Assembly (NCBI GenBank): GCA_002284615.2
Contig: MU069463.1
Location: forward strand, 545,700-591,520
From: Dunaliella salina
Lineage: Eukaryota; Chlorophyta; Chlorophyceae; Chlamydomonadales; Dunaliellaceae
Length of the DNA: 45,821 nucleotides
Direction: 5' to 3'
The position numbers and the translations under genes are program-made. The notes below the pieces were generated by a model that was given only the letters and a program-made list of their open reading frames with translations, made no database searches and had not been told where the DNA came from. Each line of letters starts with the position of its first letter. Positions within the stretch are counted from its first letter, which is position 1. This document shows positions 45,508 through 45,821 of the stretch, piece after piece.

Positions 45508-45821
45508 TTTTGCATCAAAACTATAGAAATAATGATTTAGTCATGATGAGCCAGTGGCAGCTGAGTCAATTGCTTTCCCTTTTCTTGCCACAATGCTTAA
45601 ATTCAACTGGAGATCGCCGTACTCACTGAGATAAGAGAGACAATTTTGGCCCAGTGGTTTGTCCAAGGCCAAAAAGTTGAAGTAGTGAAGATCTTGATGC
45701 TTTTTAGTGCTTTGGAAGAAGGGAAACCGAGGCAGGACCAAAAATCGGAATGACTGTGTAAGCAGCGGGATGCGCACGTTCCATGTCAAGTCCAACAAAA
45801 CTTCTTCTCCGCATGCGCGGC

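Overview
The window is nuclear DNA from an intron-rich eukaryote. Every gene is cut by many spliceosomal introns with GT-AG borders (one GC-AG), there is no bacterial-style operon or ribosome-binding-site logic, and the introns and spacers are full of microsatellites, minisatellites, scaffold gaps and decayed retrotransposons. A green alga or a related protist fits best: organelle-targeted SpoU methylase, plant/alga-type gene mix, LINE remains with a terminal RNase H and a methylase-like segment. The species cannot be named from the sequence alone.

Four host genes could be rebuilt exon by exon, with codon phase agreeing at every join made. They form two head-to-head pairs. Pair 1: a DHRS4-like short-chain dehydrogenase on the minus strand (start codon at 10312, running off the left edge) and an LRRC61-like leucine-rich-repeat gene on the plus strand (10670-18318, 278 residues). 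The start codons are 357 bp apart. Pair 2: an organelle-type tRNA 2'-O-methyltransferase of the TrmL/SPOUT family on the minus strand (26012 down to 23069, 250 residues) and a membrane-anchored MaoC-type hotdog acyl dehydratase on the plus strand (26258-38547, 340 residues). These start codons are 245 bp apart. The LRR and TrmL genes face each other tail to tail across 18319-23068.

Layout: 1-10312, dehydrogenase gene, whose introns hold at least eight tandem arrays and multiplied copies of its own exon starts. 10313-10669, shared promoter. 10670-18318, LRR gene, whose 4.7-kb fifth intron carries a foldback DNA element with a sequence gap. 18319-23068, spacer with small repeats and one unexplained ORF. 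23069-26012, TrmL gene. 26013-26257, shared promoter. 26258-38547, acyl dehydratase gene, whose introns hold more arrays, a tRNA-like SINE head on a 270-bp purine tract and a LINE 3' end. 38548-45821, a graveyard of LINE fragments on both strands, ending in an unrecognised coding-like segment.

The most interesting signals are: (i) repeated multiplication of splice-acceptor-plus-exon-start segments in the dehydrogenase gene, one set keeping the YxxxK catalytic motif; (ii) a (CA)n microsatellite that runs directly into a splice acceptor; (iii) a LINE remnant with a methyltransferase-like segment ahead of RNase H; (iv) a second LINE family recognised by a nine-base repeating tail; (v) an array of 28-bp units that reverses orientation twice.
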